Assembly (NCBI GenBank): GCA_903813345.2
Contig: CAIIXF020000580.1
Coordinates: forward strand, 1 to 62,000
From: Owenia fusiformis
Taxonomy: Eukaryota; Annelida; Polychaeta; Sabellida; Oweniidae
Reading direction: 5' to 3'
DNA length: 62,000 nt
The position numbers and the translations under genes were made by a program. Every line of letters starts with the position of its first letter. The first letter of the stretch is position 1. Of the stretch, positions 25,190 to 36,827 are shown in pieces. The notes below the pieces were generated by a model. That model had not been told where the DNA came from and made no database searches. It saw only the letters and a program-made list of their open reading frames with translations.

Positions 25190-28100
25190 ATATAATTTTA
25201 CTGAACATCGGTGTCTACATCTTCCTGTACAGGAACTTTAAATTATGTTCATGTAATGATTCATTTAACTGGACGTTAGTCATTACTATCACTATATCTT
25301 GTTGATGGCATAATTAAGGTTACTAGAACATTCCTTGCATGTGTTGTCCTAACTTGATGTAACCAGAAGTTATGAATTTGCCATGTATGTGACAAGCACG
25401 TTACAGTCTCTTTATTTTGGCAAAGTCGTTGTTAAGGTTGGTACTACATTCCTGGCTCGTGATATCTAAGTCGAACGTAACTTGTATACTCATTTATGCG
25501 TGTCCACACTTTCCTTTGCCTACAACGTTCTATAGTTAATGTTACCAGAACTTCAACTTGGCCACGTATATGTGACGTTGCATTAGCACGTTACAGTCTG
25601 TTATTTTATTTTTGCAGTCATTGTAAGGTTGCTACTACATTCCTAGCACATGATATTTAAGTAAAATGTAACGTTGTATAAACATCTGTGCGAGTCCAGA
25701 CCTTCCTGTGCCTACATCGGTCCAAGACAAACGTTACCAGAACTTTAAACTGGCCAGGTATATGTTACGTTGCATAAGCACATTACAGTTTCACTATTTT
25801 TGCGAAGTCATTGTTAAGGTTGGTTCTACATTCCTGGCACGTAATATTTAAGTCAAATGTAACGTTCTTTAAACATCTGTGCGAGTCCACACCTTCCTGT
25901 ACCTACAACGTTCCATTATTAACGTACCAGAACTTAAAACTGGCCACGTATATGTGACGTTGCACATTACAGTCTCGTTATTTTTGCGAAGTTATCGTTT
26001 AGGTTGGTTCTACGTTCCTGGCACGTGATATTTAAGTCAAATGTAACGTTCTTTGAACATCTGTGCGAGTCCACAACTTCCTGTACCTACAACGTTCCAT
26101 AATTAACGTATCAGAAATTTAGATTGGCCACGTATTAATGACGTAATGTAAGTACGTTACATTTTCGTTATTTTGGCGAAGTCATCGTCTAGGTTGGTTC
26201 CACGTTCCTGGCACGTGATATTTAAGTCAAATGTAACGTTCTTTAAACATCTGTGCGAGTCCACACCTTCCTGTACCTACAACGTTCCATATCAACGTTA
26301 CCAGAAATTTAGATTGGCCACGTATATATGACGTAATGTAAGTACGTTACAGTTTCGTTATTTTGGCAACGTTATTGTTAAGGTCGCTACTACATTCCTG
26401 ACACGTGATATGTAAGTCAAATGTAACGTTCTTTAAACATCTGTGCGAGTCCACACCTTCCTGTACCTACAACGTTCCATATCAACGTTACCAGAAATTT
26501 AGATTGGCCACGTATTTATGACGTAATGTAAGTACGTTACATTTTCGTTATTTTGGTGACGTAATTGTTAAGGTCGCTACTACGTTCCTGACACGTGATA
26601 TTTAAGTCAAATGTAACGTTCTTTAAACATCTATGCGAGTCCACACCTTCCTGTACCTACAACGTTCCATATCAACGTTACCAGAAATTTAGATTGGCCA
26701 CGTATATATGACGTAATGTAAGTACGTTACAGTTTCGTTATTTTTGCAACGTTATTGTTAAGGTCGCTACTACGTTCCTGACACGTGATATGTAAGTCAA
26801 ATGTAACGTTCTTTAAACATCTGTGCGAGTCCACACCTTCCTGTACCTACAACGTTCCATATCAACGTTACCAGAAATTTAGATTGGCCACGTATTTATG
26901 ACGTAATGTAAGTACGTTACATTTTCGTTATTTTGGTGACGTAATTGTTAAGGTCGCTACTACGTTCCTGACACGTGATATTTAAGTCAAATGTAACGTT
27001 CTTTAAACATCTATGCGAGTCCACACCTTCTTGTACCTACAACGTTCCATATCAACGTTACCAGAAATTTAGATTGGCCACGTATTTATGACGTAATGTA
27101 AGTACGTTACATTTTCGTTATTTTGGTGACGTAATTGTTAAGGTCGCTACTACGTTCCTGACACGTGATATTTAAGTCAAATGTAACGTTCTTTAAACAT
27201 CTATGCGAGTCCACACCTTCCTGTACCTACAACGTTCCATATCAACGTTACCAGAAATTTAGATTGGCCACGTATATATGACGTAATGTAAGTACGTTAC
27301 AGTTTCGTTATTTTGGCAACGTTATTGGTAAGGTCGCTACTACGTTCCTGACACGTGATATGTAAGTCAAATGTAACGTTCTTTAAACATCTGTGCGAGT
27401 CCACACCGTCCTGTACCTACAACGTTCCATATCAACGTTACCAGAAATTTAGATTGGCCACGTATTTATGACGTAATGTAAGTACGTTACATTTTCGTTA
27501 TTTTGGTGACGTAATTGTTAAGGTCGCTACTACGTTCCTGACACGTGATATTTAAGTCAAATGTAACGTTCTTTAAACATCTATGCGAGTCCACACCTTC
27601 CTGTACCTACAACGTTCCATATCAACGTTACCAGAAATTTAGATTGGCCACGTATTTATGACGTAATGTAAGTACGTTACATTTTCGTTATTTTGGTGAC
27701 GTAATTGTTAAGGTCGCTACTACGTTCCTGACACGTGATATTTAAGTCAAATGTAACGTTCTTTAAACATCTATGCGAGTCCACACCTTCCTGTACCTAC
27801 AACGTTCCATATCAACGTTACCAGAAATTTAGATTGGCCACGTATATATGACGTAATGTAAGTACGTTACAGTTTCGTTATTTTGGCAACGTTATTGGTA
27901 AGGTCGCTACTACGTTCCTGACACGTGATATGTAAGTCAAATGTAACGTTCTTTAAACATCTGTGCGAGTCCACACCGTCCTGTACCTACAACGTTCCAT
28001 ATCAACGTTACCAGAAATTTAGATTGGCCACGTATTTATGACGTAATGTAAGTACGTTACATTTTCGTTATTTTGGTGACGTAATTGTTAAGGTCGCTAC

Positions 28101-28790
28101 TACGTTCCTGACACGTGATATTTAAGTCAAATGTAACGTTCTTTAAACATCTATGCGAGTCCACACCTTCCTGTACCTACAACGTTCCATATCAACGTTA
28201 CCAGAAATTTAGATTGGCCACGTATATATGACGTAATGTAAGTACGTTACAGTTTCGTTATTTTGGCAACGTTATTGTTAAGGTCGCTACTACATTCCTG
28301 ACACGTGATATGTAAGTCAAATGTAACGTTCTTTAAACATCTGTGCGAGTCCACACCTTCCTGTACCTACAACGTTCCATATCAACGTTACCAGAAATTT
28401 AGATTGGCCACGTATTTATGACGTAATGTAAGTACGTTACATTTTCGTTATTTTTGTGACGTAATTGTTAAGGTCGCTACTACGTTCCTGACACGTGATA
28501 TTTAAGTCAAATGTAACGTTCTTTAAACATCTATGCGAGTCCACACCTTCCTGTACCTACAACGTTCCATATCAACGTTACCAGAAATTTAGATTGGCCA
28601 CGTATATATGACGTAATGTAAGTACGTTACAGTTTCGTTATTTTGGCGACGTAATTGTTAAGGTCGCTACTACGTTCCTGACACGTGATATTTAAGTCAA
28701 ATGTAACGTTCTTTAAACATCTGTCCACACCTTCCTGTACCTACAACGTTCCATATTTAACGTTGCTACAACTTGAGACATATATTCTGA
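25190..28790. repeat. 190 bp satellite array with higher-order structure
   Basis: AACGTTCCAT recurs exactly every 190 bp from 26091 to 28561 (26091, 26281, 26471 … 28561; 14 starts). Older diverged units extend left to about 25200. Two monomer types alternate. Type A has CGTATATATG, GCAACGTTATT, GATATGTAAG, CTGTGCG. Type B has CGTATTTATG, GTGACGTAATT, GATATTTAAG, CTATGCG. From 26281 the order is A B A B B A B B A B A B A-like. Units at 27231 and 27801 share private changes (GGTAAGG, ACCGTCCTG), marking a 570 bp duplication. Each monomer carries about ten ACGT tetramers. Confidence 0.92.
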
Positions 28791-28825
28791 CGACGTTATC
28801 ACAACGTAAAATTGTTAGCTGGGTA

Positions 28826-31051
28826 TAGAGGTAAATTGATTGAAACATTCTTAACTGAAAATAATCTATTATCGATCGATTGTCAAACATTAGCAACAGG
28901 TCCTTGGTTTACGTACTACAACGATGCAGTGCAAACATGTATTGATCACATCTTTATCAAAAATGCAGGTATAGATTGTATAAAAAAAATGTGTAGTCCT
29001 AGATGACCATCCACTGAACTTATCTGATCATCATCCCATTTACCTCGTAATGTCGCTTAATCAGTTACCATTGAAATATATAACAGACAGCATCCCTAGG
29101 CCCAACTAGAACAAAGCCAGTGAACAACATCTACTCTTATATAAGAATTATATCGGAACTCGATTGAACCCCTGTTTAATTGAATGTGATACTGTTGACG
29201 ACACAGAACAGCTCACCAATGAACTTACAAATATTCTGAGAAGTGCGTCAAAACTCCATCTACCGAAATCTAAATATAAGCCCTTTCTCAAGCCATATTG
29301 GAAATCGCACGAACTCAAACCACTGAATGATAACATTAGGCATGCGCGGCAAATATGGGTAGCAGCTGGTAAACCAAGGGGCAATCAGTTTGCCTCGTAT
29401 TCCTCATACAAGCATGATAAAAGATTATTCTCTAATGCCTTAAGAATCGCCAAATGAATTCGCTGCAGAAGTTGACATTAATACATTTTACAAAGCAGTG
29501 CGCAACACAACAAATGGACCGTCAACCTGCCACGAACTTAAAATTGGAAGTGAGATTATAAGGGACCCAGATAGAATACGAGATGAATGGGCAGATTACT
29601 TTGAAAACCTTGGGAAGCCCAAAATTTACCCCCATTTTAATGACAATTTTAAAGCTAATTTCGAACACGACCTCAAACAAATGAAGCGCGAAAGTACACT
29701 TAATGAAGACATTTATCTAACCTACCCTATAACAGAAGATGAGATAACAAAGGCGATGCAACATTTTAAAAATAATAAATCGCCTGGTCACGATCTTATA
29801 ACTATTGAACACTTAAGACACGGTGGTCAGATAGTACTTAAGGCTCTCACAGCGATTTATAATGGCATCGTGCAATCCGAAAAGGTGCCCCCGAGTCACA
29901 AACTAGGAGTCATGATAGCCAGATATAAAGGGAAAAATAAGGATCCATTGATCAAAGAAAATCACAGAGGTCTCACACTTACGTCAATCATTATCAAAAT
30001 ATGGGACCGTATAGTTTTAGGGCGATGGACATTCTCACCACATGAATATCAATTCGCATGCCAAAAGGAGCCGGGAGTCAAATGGCACAGTTTGTTCATC
30101 AGGAAACCATCGGACATTACATTGAAAGAGGCAGCAAGGTGCATGTTGCATATTTAGATAATAAATCTGCCTTTGGCCTCCTGTGGCGCGAGGGTCTCTT
30201 CTACAAGCTATATCAGCTTGGAGTAAATGCTAAACTATGGCGCATTATAATAGACAGCTATAGTAACACACGTGCGTCCTTTTTATATAATGGTAAACTG
30301 TCACGACCCTTCCACATTGAGCAAGGTACGGGTCAAGGCCGGGTGATGAGTACCTGGTGGTTCATTATCTTCATTAATGACCTTATAAAGGAACTCTGTG
30401 AATTTTCAACTTCGGGTCATATGTAGGAAACAAATATATACCAACAATCTTGGTTGCTGATGACACTACCGTGATGTCAACAACAGTAAATGGTTTACAA
30501 TGCTTATTGGATATCGTGTATAACTAAAGTAGCAAATGGCGTCTTGTATATCATGCAGGATCAGACAGCAAGAGTAAAATAATTACATATCTTGTAACAA
30601 AAAAGTCAATTTTAAAGAACAAACTCACAAAACAATGGAAATTAGGACCAGACACTATCCCTGAAACAGATCAACACACATATATTGGCAATTTGATAGT
30701 GAGTGATCTGAGATCATCGGAACGAACAAAAAATAGCTTGTAAAAAAACCAAACAATCATTCCATGCTCTCAATAAAATTGGAATGAGAAACGGAGCCAT
30801 GAATCCGCTAGCCTCGGTCAAAATATGGAAAACTGTCATAATCCCCTCTGCACTCTATGGTTCAGAACTATGGGGAAAATTAACCAAGTCTGAACTAAAC
30901 AATCTTGAAATAACACAGAAATACGTAAGTACCCTAGGTCTATGGACAATGGAAGCTCAGATTAACAAAGCCAAATTATCCTTCCTTCACAGATTATGTA
31001 CGTCAAATCCCAATTCCATCATAAAAACGATTCTACTGATCAGAATAAGTT
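28826..31051 (+). pseudogene. LINE A ORF2, endonuclease end and reverse transcriptase
   Basis: Resumes with YRGKLIETFL in the frame broken at 18479. The endonuclease ends with DHIF and, after a frameshift near 29005, SDHHPIYL. An in-frame TAG lies near 29108. RT motifs: NNKSPGHD (29770s), LDNKSAFG (the first Asp of motif A kept, AFD changed to AFG), GTGQGRVMST, FINDL and, after another frameshift, VADD (30450s). Further frameshifts lie near 29455, 30062, 30422 and 30530-30780. A C-terminal part with ALYGSELWG continues to the LINE B insertion at 31051. Clearly dead. Confidence 0.8.
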
Positions 31052-32617
31052 TTTTTAAGGTTAATTTATTTCATTTTAACACATTTATAATACAATAGTC
31101 ATAGGTACAAAAAAGATACAATACAATGTGTATGACATGCAAGCCGAGGTCTGATGACATTTTTGGCTTGTTAATGAAACAGAAAAAGAAAATAAGTTAC
31201 TCTCAACATGTGCTTTCAGTAGAAGGCTAGAAGGCCTTCTATTGAAAGCCCATGCTCCCAGTTATGGTGGAAGATAGATGATGAGAATGAGATGAGATGA
31301 TGAATAATGATCAGATTCAAGAAGTACATAAAAATTCAATTCCTAAATTATTTTATCAATAAATGTTGCAGTTAGCTTCATAATAATAGAATTTTGATCT
31401 CTTGTAAGGTTTGTATCACCAAATAAAATCATATTGAGTTTGTCAATACTACTTTTACCTGAAAAGTTAAAGGAGTTTCGGTCAGCCATTGATAAACTTT
31501 CGATGTAATGTTGCCTTGCTTCAAGTGTAAGAGGGAAATACAAGAGGAAATGGACCTTTGTCTGATTATTAAACCCACACTGACATTTTGGATCTGAAAC
31601 GTTTTCGAAATTGTGTCTGTAGAAATCTGACCTTAGCGATAGGTCACACCTCATTCTATTAAGTTTGATTTCTAATGGTCTCTTTAAGTTAAGTTTAGAA
31701 ATTTTAACAGCTGTATTAATGTTAGAGCTGCAATGATGGGTTGTATATCTCCTTCGAAACTGAGATTTAGACTGACTGTTTTTGATGATCTCTGGGGTAT
31801 TAGTCCAGATCTTAATTGGCGAAATGGCTGGAGTTCTAAATTTGGTTGAGGCTCTTGCAGGGATATGATAAGTTCTGAATGACCTAAGTCCTGGTCTGTG
31901 TCTTTGGTTAAGAAAGGGAGTATAGATATCTAATACATAGGATGGGACAAGCTCCTTTGATACTTTAAACATATGAGTAGCCTTTCTTTCATCTCTTCTC
32001 TGACTCAAAGCTTTCCAGCCTAACGAAAATAATAATTTCTCAATACTAGTTCCTTGGATAGCTCCAGATACTATCAAGGCTGCACGGTAATGAATTTTAT
32101 TTAATTTTTCAAGTTGAAGTTTTGATGCAGAGTCAAAAAATAGCGCTCCTTGTTCCAGATGAGGCAGAATACAAGAAATATACATTCGTTCTAAATGATT
32201 AGATGTTAATTTAACTTTTAGAAAACTTAATGGATTGAGCATTTTACTTGCCTTAATTGCAATGTAATTGATGTGCTCTTCAAAGTTCAAATGTGCATCT
32301 AGGATTACTCCCAGATGCTTATGACTATGGACACGTTCAATTTGATCATTGCTGAGGAAGAGTGATGGGTAATATATGGTTTGTGATCTTGACTTACAGA
32401 AAATTACTTCTTTAGATTTACTAGCCTTAAATTTCGTTTTCGATTCTTGTGACCAGTCAAAAATGTTATTTAAGTATTTTTGTATTTTATCATGAGACGT
32501 TATTACGCCTGTATTAGGTGTTACTCGAACATATAAAGATGTATCATCGGCATAAATGAATGATGTAGATTCTATTATATCAGGAAGGTCATTAATGTAA
32601 AACAAAAATAAAATTGG
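31052..32617 (-). mobile_element. LINE B, 5'-truncated antisense insertion
   Basis: Flanked by a 12 bp target duplication TCAGAATAAGTT (31040-31051 and 32618-32629). The 3' end, at the low coordinate, has AATAAA about 15 bases before an A-rich end. It starts within the RT domain, so most of the element was lost on insertion. Its open frame is almost undamaged, unlike its host LINE A, so it is much younger. Confidence 0.85.
31343..32605 (-). CDS. LINE B ORF2 C-terminal fragment (reverse transcriptase)
   Basis: About 420 codons open to a TAA stop. It begins with FYINDLPDII (end of RT motif B), then FIYADDTS (catalytic motif C) and GVILDAHLNFEEHI (motif D/E region). It ends with a C-terminal region typical of jockey/CR1-like ORF2 (SFRTYHIPARASTKF, DLSLRSDFYRHNF, a CQC cysteine pair). 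It lacks the endonuclease, motif A and most of motif B, so it cannot be active. The frame is intact from the truncation point to the stop. Confidence 0.85.
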   Translation of the reverse strand: MFYINDLPDIIESTSFIYADDTSLYVRVTPNTGVITSHDKIQKYLNNIFDWSQESKTKFKASKSKEVIFCKSRSQTIYYPSLFLSNDQIERVHSHKHLGVILDAHLNFEEHINYIAIKASKMLNPLSFLKVKLTSNHLERMYISCILPHLEQGALFFDSASKLQLEKLNKIHYRAALIVSGAIQGTSIEKLLFSLGWKALSQRRDERKATHMFKVSKELVPSYVLDIYTPFLNQRHRPGLRSFRTYHIPARASTKFRTPAISPIKIWTNTPEIIKNSQSKSQFRRRYTTHHCSSNINTAVKISKLNLKRPLEIKLNRMRCDLSLRSDFYRHNFENVSDPKCQCGFNNQTKVHFLLYFPLTLEARQHYIESLSMADRNSFNFSGKSSIDKLNMILFGDTNLTRDQNSIIMKLTATFIDKII

Positions 32618-32629
32618 TCAGAATAAGTT

Positions 32630-33120
32630 CTTGGCTATTAAACATCTATGACACACATTTAGGGTTCATACCAGATATTATTGAAGTGTTGTCAAAGTAT
32701 GAAGTACTTTTTGAAATATTCTCAGGCTATTTTCAATATTTTACATTCCCCTCGAAGGCCAGATGGAAAAGCTATGTGAATGCTCAAATCAATATTAACG
32801 AAACTGGAAACTGGCAACGCTTGCTCTCCAATAATACAAAATTAAACAGATTTGCGCAAATTCAGACTGAACTTAAACCAGCAATACATTGGGTAGCTGG
32901 CAGGAAATATCCTCTTAAAACATGCGCATTTGCAATACTTCTACATTTGGCTTCAAGGGAACTTCCAGATGACGATTTCAATACTCAATGTCTGAGGTGC
33001 GGTAGAACCACTAATGATACTGTCAAACAAATGATAGTAGAATGTCAATTTTTAATTGCATTAAGAAATGAAATGTATGAAAATATTATAAATAGCATCT
33101 CTGTGCATCAGTCATGTTAA
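32630..33120 (+). pseudogene. LINE A ORF2, C-terminal part
   Basis: Continues the frame interrupted at 31051 (…IRI then SSWLLN). It carries a C-terminal Cys pattern (CLRCG … VEC) typical of the end of LINE ORF2 proteins. Stop TAA at 33118-33120. The 3' untranslated part ends somewhere before the exon at 33600-33437; no clear poly(A) tail seen. Confidence 0.75.
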
Positions 33121-33436
33121 CTCCTAAACAATCTGGGTTCAAACTCTTAATGTTTTCCAAAGTATAAATTGACACTAAATTAGCTATTGTAAACCTAAAC
33201 ATAATCCATTCTGCATCATAGGGATCCCTTGGGGATGTGAAGGTTAATTTCAACATGTATTTCTACATTCACCAAAATTCGAATGGAGATCTGATTTCTA
33301 ACGCGGACACTCTCAGCTTTCCAACAATGTATTGGTTCATTATATAATGCAGATTGGGGCCCTAGTATGCACTATTTATACCTTTCAATTCAGTAGCAGA
33401 TTGTTTGCAATTTTTATCATAAGTTCTGCATAGGTT
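33121..33436. other. LINE A 3' flank
   Basis: Follows the ORF2 stop; probably 3' untranslated LINE sequence at first. The exact end is not visible. Confidence 0.3.
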
Positions 33437-33600
33437 TTACCTTGTAGAGTTGTTCTTGAATCTCTTCATGTAACGCTTAGGGACAGAGCCCCCAATTTCA
33501 CACCTCCTATGTGACCAATTACGACGAGCCGTACAGAAATAGTAATGGCAATTACTTTCATCGTCAGGAGTAAATTCTCCATATATGTTATCGGTGCACT
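33437..33600 (-). CDS. Exon 2: four-cysteine chitin-binding-like module
   Basis: 164 bp including stop; strong polypyrimidine tract and CAG before it. The Cys/aromatic pattern and PDD-x2-SNC-x2-YYFC look like selected protein sequence. It lies just past the end of LINE A on the other strand, so it is not part of that element. Confidence 0.55.
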
Positions 33601-36600
33601 CTGGAAGAGAAATATTAAACTATTCTTCTGTCCATTAAATGTCTCTCATCAGCTCAAGTGATGCACGTAGTTTTCCACGTGTACACTATTTGGTTATTTG
33701 TTCGATATTGATGACCTCATTAACACTTAGTTCTGTCTAAATGGAGAGGAATACTTTGATTTCGTAAGATAGGTCGATAAGTGTGTACTATTTAAATACT
33801 ATATATTTTCTCCCAATTGTAACAAGATTGTATAACATGTACATGAAGATATCCGAACATCTCATTAAAACGAGACTTCAAGGTGATTTTAAAGCTACAT
33901 TGCGAAGTCTACATGTATATTGTGTGTTTGGTATAATTAATTTCCATGTTAATTCCCAGTGTTGATTTGAATTATCATCAATCTTTTTGAAAATCAATAA
34001 TTAAGTTATTATTTTCTTTTTCTAAATAACACGAAGTGACTCATATTTAATGTTCCCATTATTTTTATAAGCTTGTCAAGATTTTCTTATTGATTTTATT
34101 CAATGATTGTACGCATTGTCTTTTGATTGTGGTGCATCATCATAGTGTAATGTTTTTGTTTTACGTAGAGGGTGACCAACTAAAACTCTCCCCTCTAATT
34201 CTTCAAGAATAAGTCAATCAATTATGAAGGAATCTCATTGGCTTACTAAAACAAGTCAGTTCATCATTTTACAAAATTGTTTAAGAAAAATTATTAGAAA
34301 TTATAATATTCTACACAAGGTTGTGATAGTAACTTTGACCCGTGATTTGAAAACTCTTTACTATTTGTTATTTGAATCCCGTGAAGTCCCGAGAGGTCGC
34401 AGGCAATGTTAAGTATATGGAGGTCCCACCGTGCCCCATTGGTGTGTGTTGGGCTTTAGTCTACAGGGTAATGTCTCGTCTCGACTCGGCTGTGTATGTT
34501 TGCCTTTGAAAGCTATGCATCACCAATTTGATTTTATAAAATCAGAACTGAGAATTGTTTCAAGAATTGAATTTTATTGATTGTTTAGCTTGAGCATTCT
34601 GTCAAAGTAGACCTATTTTTATTGTACTTTCTTTTTCTAGCCTTTTGCCGGTCTTGAAAAGATTTTTAGATCTTTCTCGTCTTGATTGAGGTATTTTATA
34701 AAAATCCGATGAAATGTCATAAAGTCCGACGAAGTCCTCTTCGAAAAGACCGCCGGTCTTTTTGTAGAATGAGAAGTACCATTCTTTCTACGGTCTCCAC
34801 CGGACATTATTTTAATCTGATCACCTTATACTTCCATGAAAATTAGAAAAACGGGTAAAACCGAGATTGGTGGATGATTTGTGAAAAAATGTGCATCGTC
34901 TTTTTGTACCAATGGTAAGTATATAGAGGAACACCTTTTGCTATTTTAAGTCGATCTGGGAAAAAACGCTTTTAAGAGATTTTAAGATATGTATAGAGGA
35001 TGGTGAAATAACAATCCACAATCATTCATGATAAAAGGTTTAAAATCATCATGTCCTGCTGCAGAGGGTTTTAAGTTGGTTATTACTTCATTCAATTCAT
35101 TTGCTTAAACAGTATCTAGCAAAGGAGTTAGGGGTTGTCTTCCTATTGATTGCATAAAATCCAAAGAATTTTAATTTTAATTTGGTATTGTACTTGCTAA
35201 TTTTTCGAATTTGTTTTAGCTAATCAATTATCATTTTACTAACTTTTTACTAACGAATAAATTATTAAATTGATTAGATATTTCTTTTTTATCAGTTAAT
35301 TCAACATTATTTTGAATGAAAGAATCTGAAATATTACAATTTTTATTTTTCCTCGAGACTGGATTTTATCTATCCCACGTCATTTGAGACTGAATACTCT
35401 ATCTTTTATGAGTACTAGTATCTACAACTATTTTTGATGTTATGTGTATTGGCTATCAGTTTTTTCAATTTTTCTTCAACATGTATTGTAATGACTTCAG
35501 TATGAATGAAATGTCCCTTGGTGTTCTGGTCCTGGATTGTGATATTGGTTCTCGATTGGAGGGGGAGGGGGATGTTAGACATTGTTTCTTTTCACGTTAG
35601 ATCGTGGTTTGGGATATATATAGGGTCTACTTTTCTTATGACAGATTTACACTGACAGTTTGCTTTTCTTGTTGAGTTTCGTTAAAGTTTTTAGTCACCC
35701 TTCTCTTTGGCATTTGTGCTTATACATTCATTAATTATTTGCCAATATGCCTTTATGTTTCCCTGATTATGTTCAAATTTGTTATTGTAATACTGTTTTT
35801 GAGACAATTTTATTGTGGTTTTTAATTGATTTTGCAAAAGATTTGTATTGCTTTTTATTTTGATCGTTGGGATATCGTAGGTATTTTTTGTTGAGTTTGC
35901 TTTTATTTCTAACTGATTTAAGTATTGCTGATGTTAACCATGGAACCTAACCGGTTCAAGAACGAATCCCAGAGTTGTTTTACGAGTATTATTTTGTGAT
36001 TGTGCCAATTTGATAATTTTCAAACAATAAATATATACTGAAATGCTTAATTTCCAGGAACTGACCCTCGAGTATACTCACAATGCTATAATTATTCTCG
36101 ATTAACACCGTCATACAGTTGCTGAATCTGATGAATTTGAAAACAAGAGTGGCTTTCGCGAGTTTTGATTTCAGCCAGCGTCGAAAAGTTGGTCCAACCA
36201 ATGAGCCAAAGACCAATATGTTTTATATGGACCATAATCAATTTTTAGTTCTGGCCATATTTGGCGAATAGGCGTCTAGCACTCGATATTGCCGTGAAAC
36301 ATTAAGCAAGTTTGGAAAGGTATGCTTTGAATACTGAGAATACAAAATGAAGTGGTATGGTCATCAAAATGAAAGAAAGATAATATTTCTAACATATGTT
36401 TGTATGTTATAAATATATATTCGCTTGTGATTAAGACCTTACAATTGTAAAGTACGAAGAAGCAATCATGACTCTCGTGAAGAAATAATTATTGTCTATA
36501 TTTCTCCCAAGCAATAAATGTGGTTTTCATATGATCTACGTTATTTTCAAATAACCAAGAGTGCACTTTGAGGATTTTTAGAAAAAGACATAATGAGGAA

Positions 36601-36827
36601 TTATATGAGTCCAATGAACAATTTTTGTCAAGAGCTCCCCGACTACTACTTTCTAAATCTGATACTTCCCTTAACGGATACCTGAAAAGTTTGCTTTGAA
36701 TATTTCTTTCTACAATGAGATTGGAGTTCTTAATGTACTTACCAAAGTTCGGTAAGTCAGCATTACAAAAAGTGATGTAAAATTCACAAATTAGAGGTAC
36801 GAATACTAATCCAATATGTATTTCCAT
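33437..36827 (-). CDS. Candidate small secreted protein with peritrophin-like 4-Cys module
   Basis: Two exons, 36827-36743 and 33600-33437, joined in phase 1; predicted 82 residues. Exon 1 starts with ATG and encodes a hydrophobic signal-peptide-like stretch ending near FCNA|DLPNF, with donor GTAAGTAC. Exon 2 has acceptor CTCTTCCAG and encodes C-x15-C-x4-C-x10-C with FTPDDESNC and YYFC, resembling part of a chitin-binding peritrophin-A (CBM14) domain, then a basic tail and TAA at 33439-33437. The final codons also contain a possible donor (AAG|GTAAAA), so more exons may follow. The 3.1 kb intron shows nothing else I recognise. Chitin binding is inference: CBM14 normally has six cysteines and only four are seen here. 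Confidence 0.45.
33601..36742. other. Intron of the candidate secreted-protein gene
   Basis: AT-rich, no convincing exon. A small inverted pair lies near 34640-34765 (GCCGGTCTT … AAGACCGCCGGTCTT). The open frame at 35989-36216 (minus) is not protein-like. Confidence 0.3.
36743..36827 (-). CDS. Exon 1: signal peptide of the small secreted protein
   Basis: 85 bp from ATG to donor GTAAGTAC, ending in phase 1. Hydrophobic core LVFVPLICEFYITFC. The open frame runs on past the donor for about 80 codons, but that part is not protein-like, so I prefer the splice. Confidence 0.45.

Larger units (their letters stand above)
18480..28823. mobile_element. 10.3 kb satellite-bearing element with TA target duplication
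   Basis: Ends are CCCAGCAAACA (18480) and TGTTAGCTGGG (to 28823), an imperfect ~11 bp inverted repeat. TA flanks both sides (18478-18479 and 28824-28825). Removing the insert and one TA gives AAT-TAT-AGA-GGT, joining the LINE ORF2 frame exactly. Contents in order: ACGT-rich ~120 bp array, 173 bp MITE, 269 bp hairpin, a duplicated segment, an exon-like stretch, a 138 bp hairpin, and a 190 bp satellite. No transposase found, so it looks non-autonomous. A TA target suggests the Tc1/mariner superfamily, but its size and contents are not typical of one. Confidence 0.85.

Noticed and set aside
25190-28790. Regular repeats resembling a CRISPR array
   Set aside because: Whole 190 bp units repeat with no unique spacers, and the genome is eukaryotic; it is a satellite.
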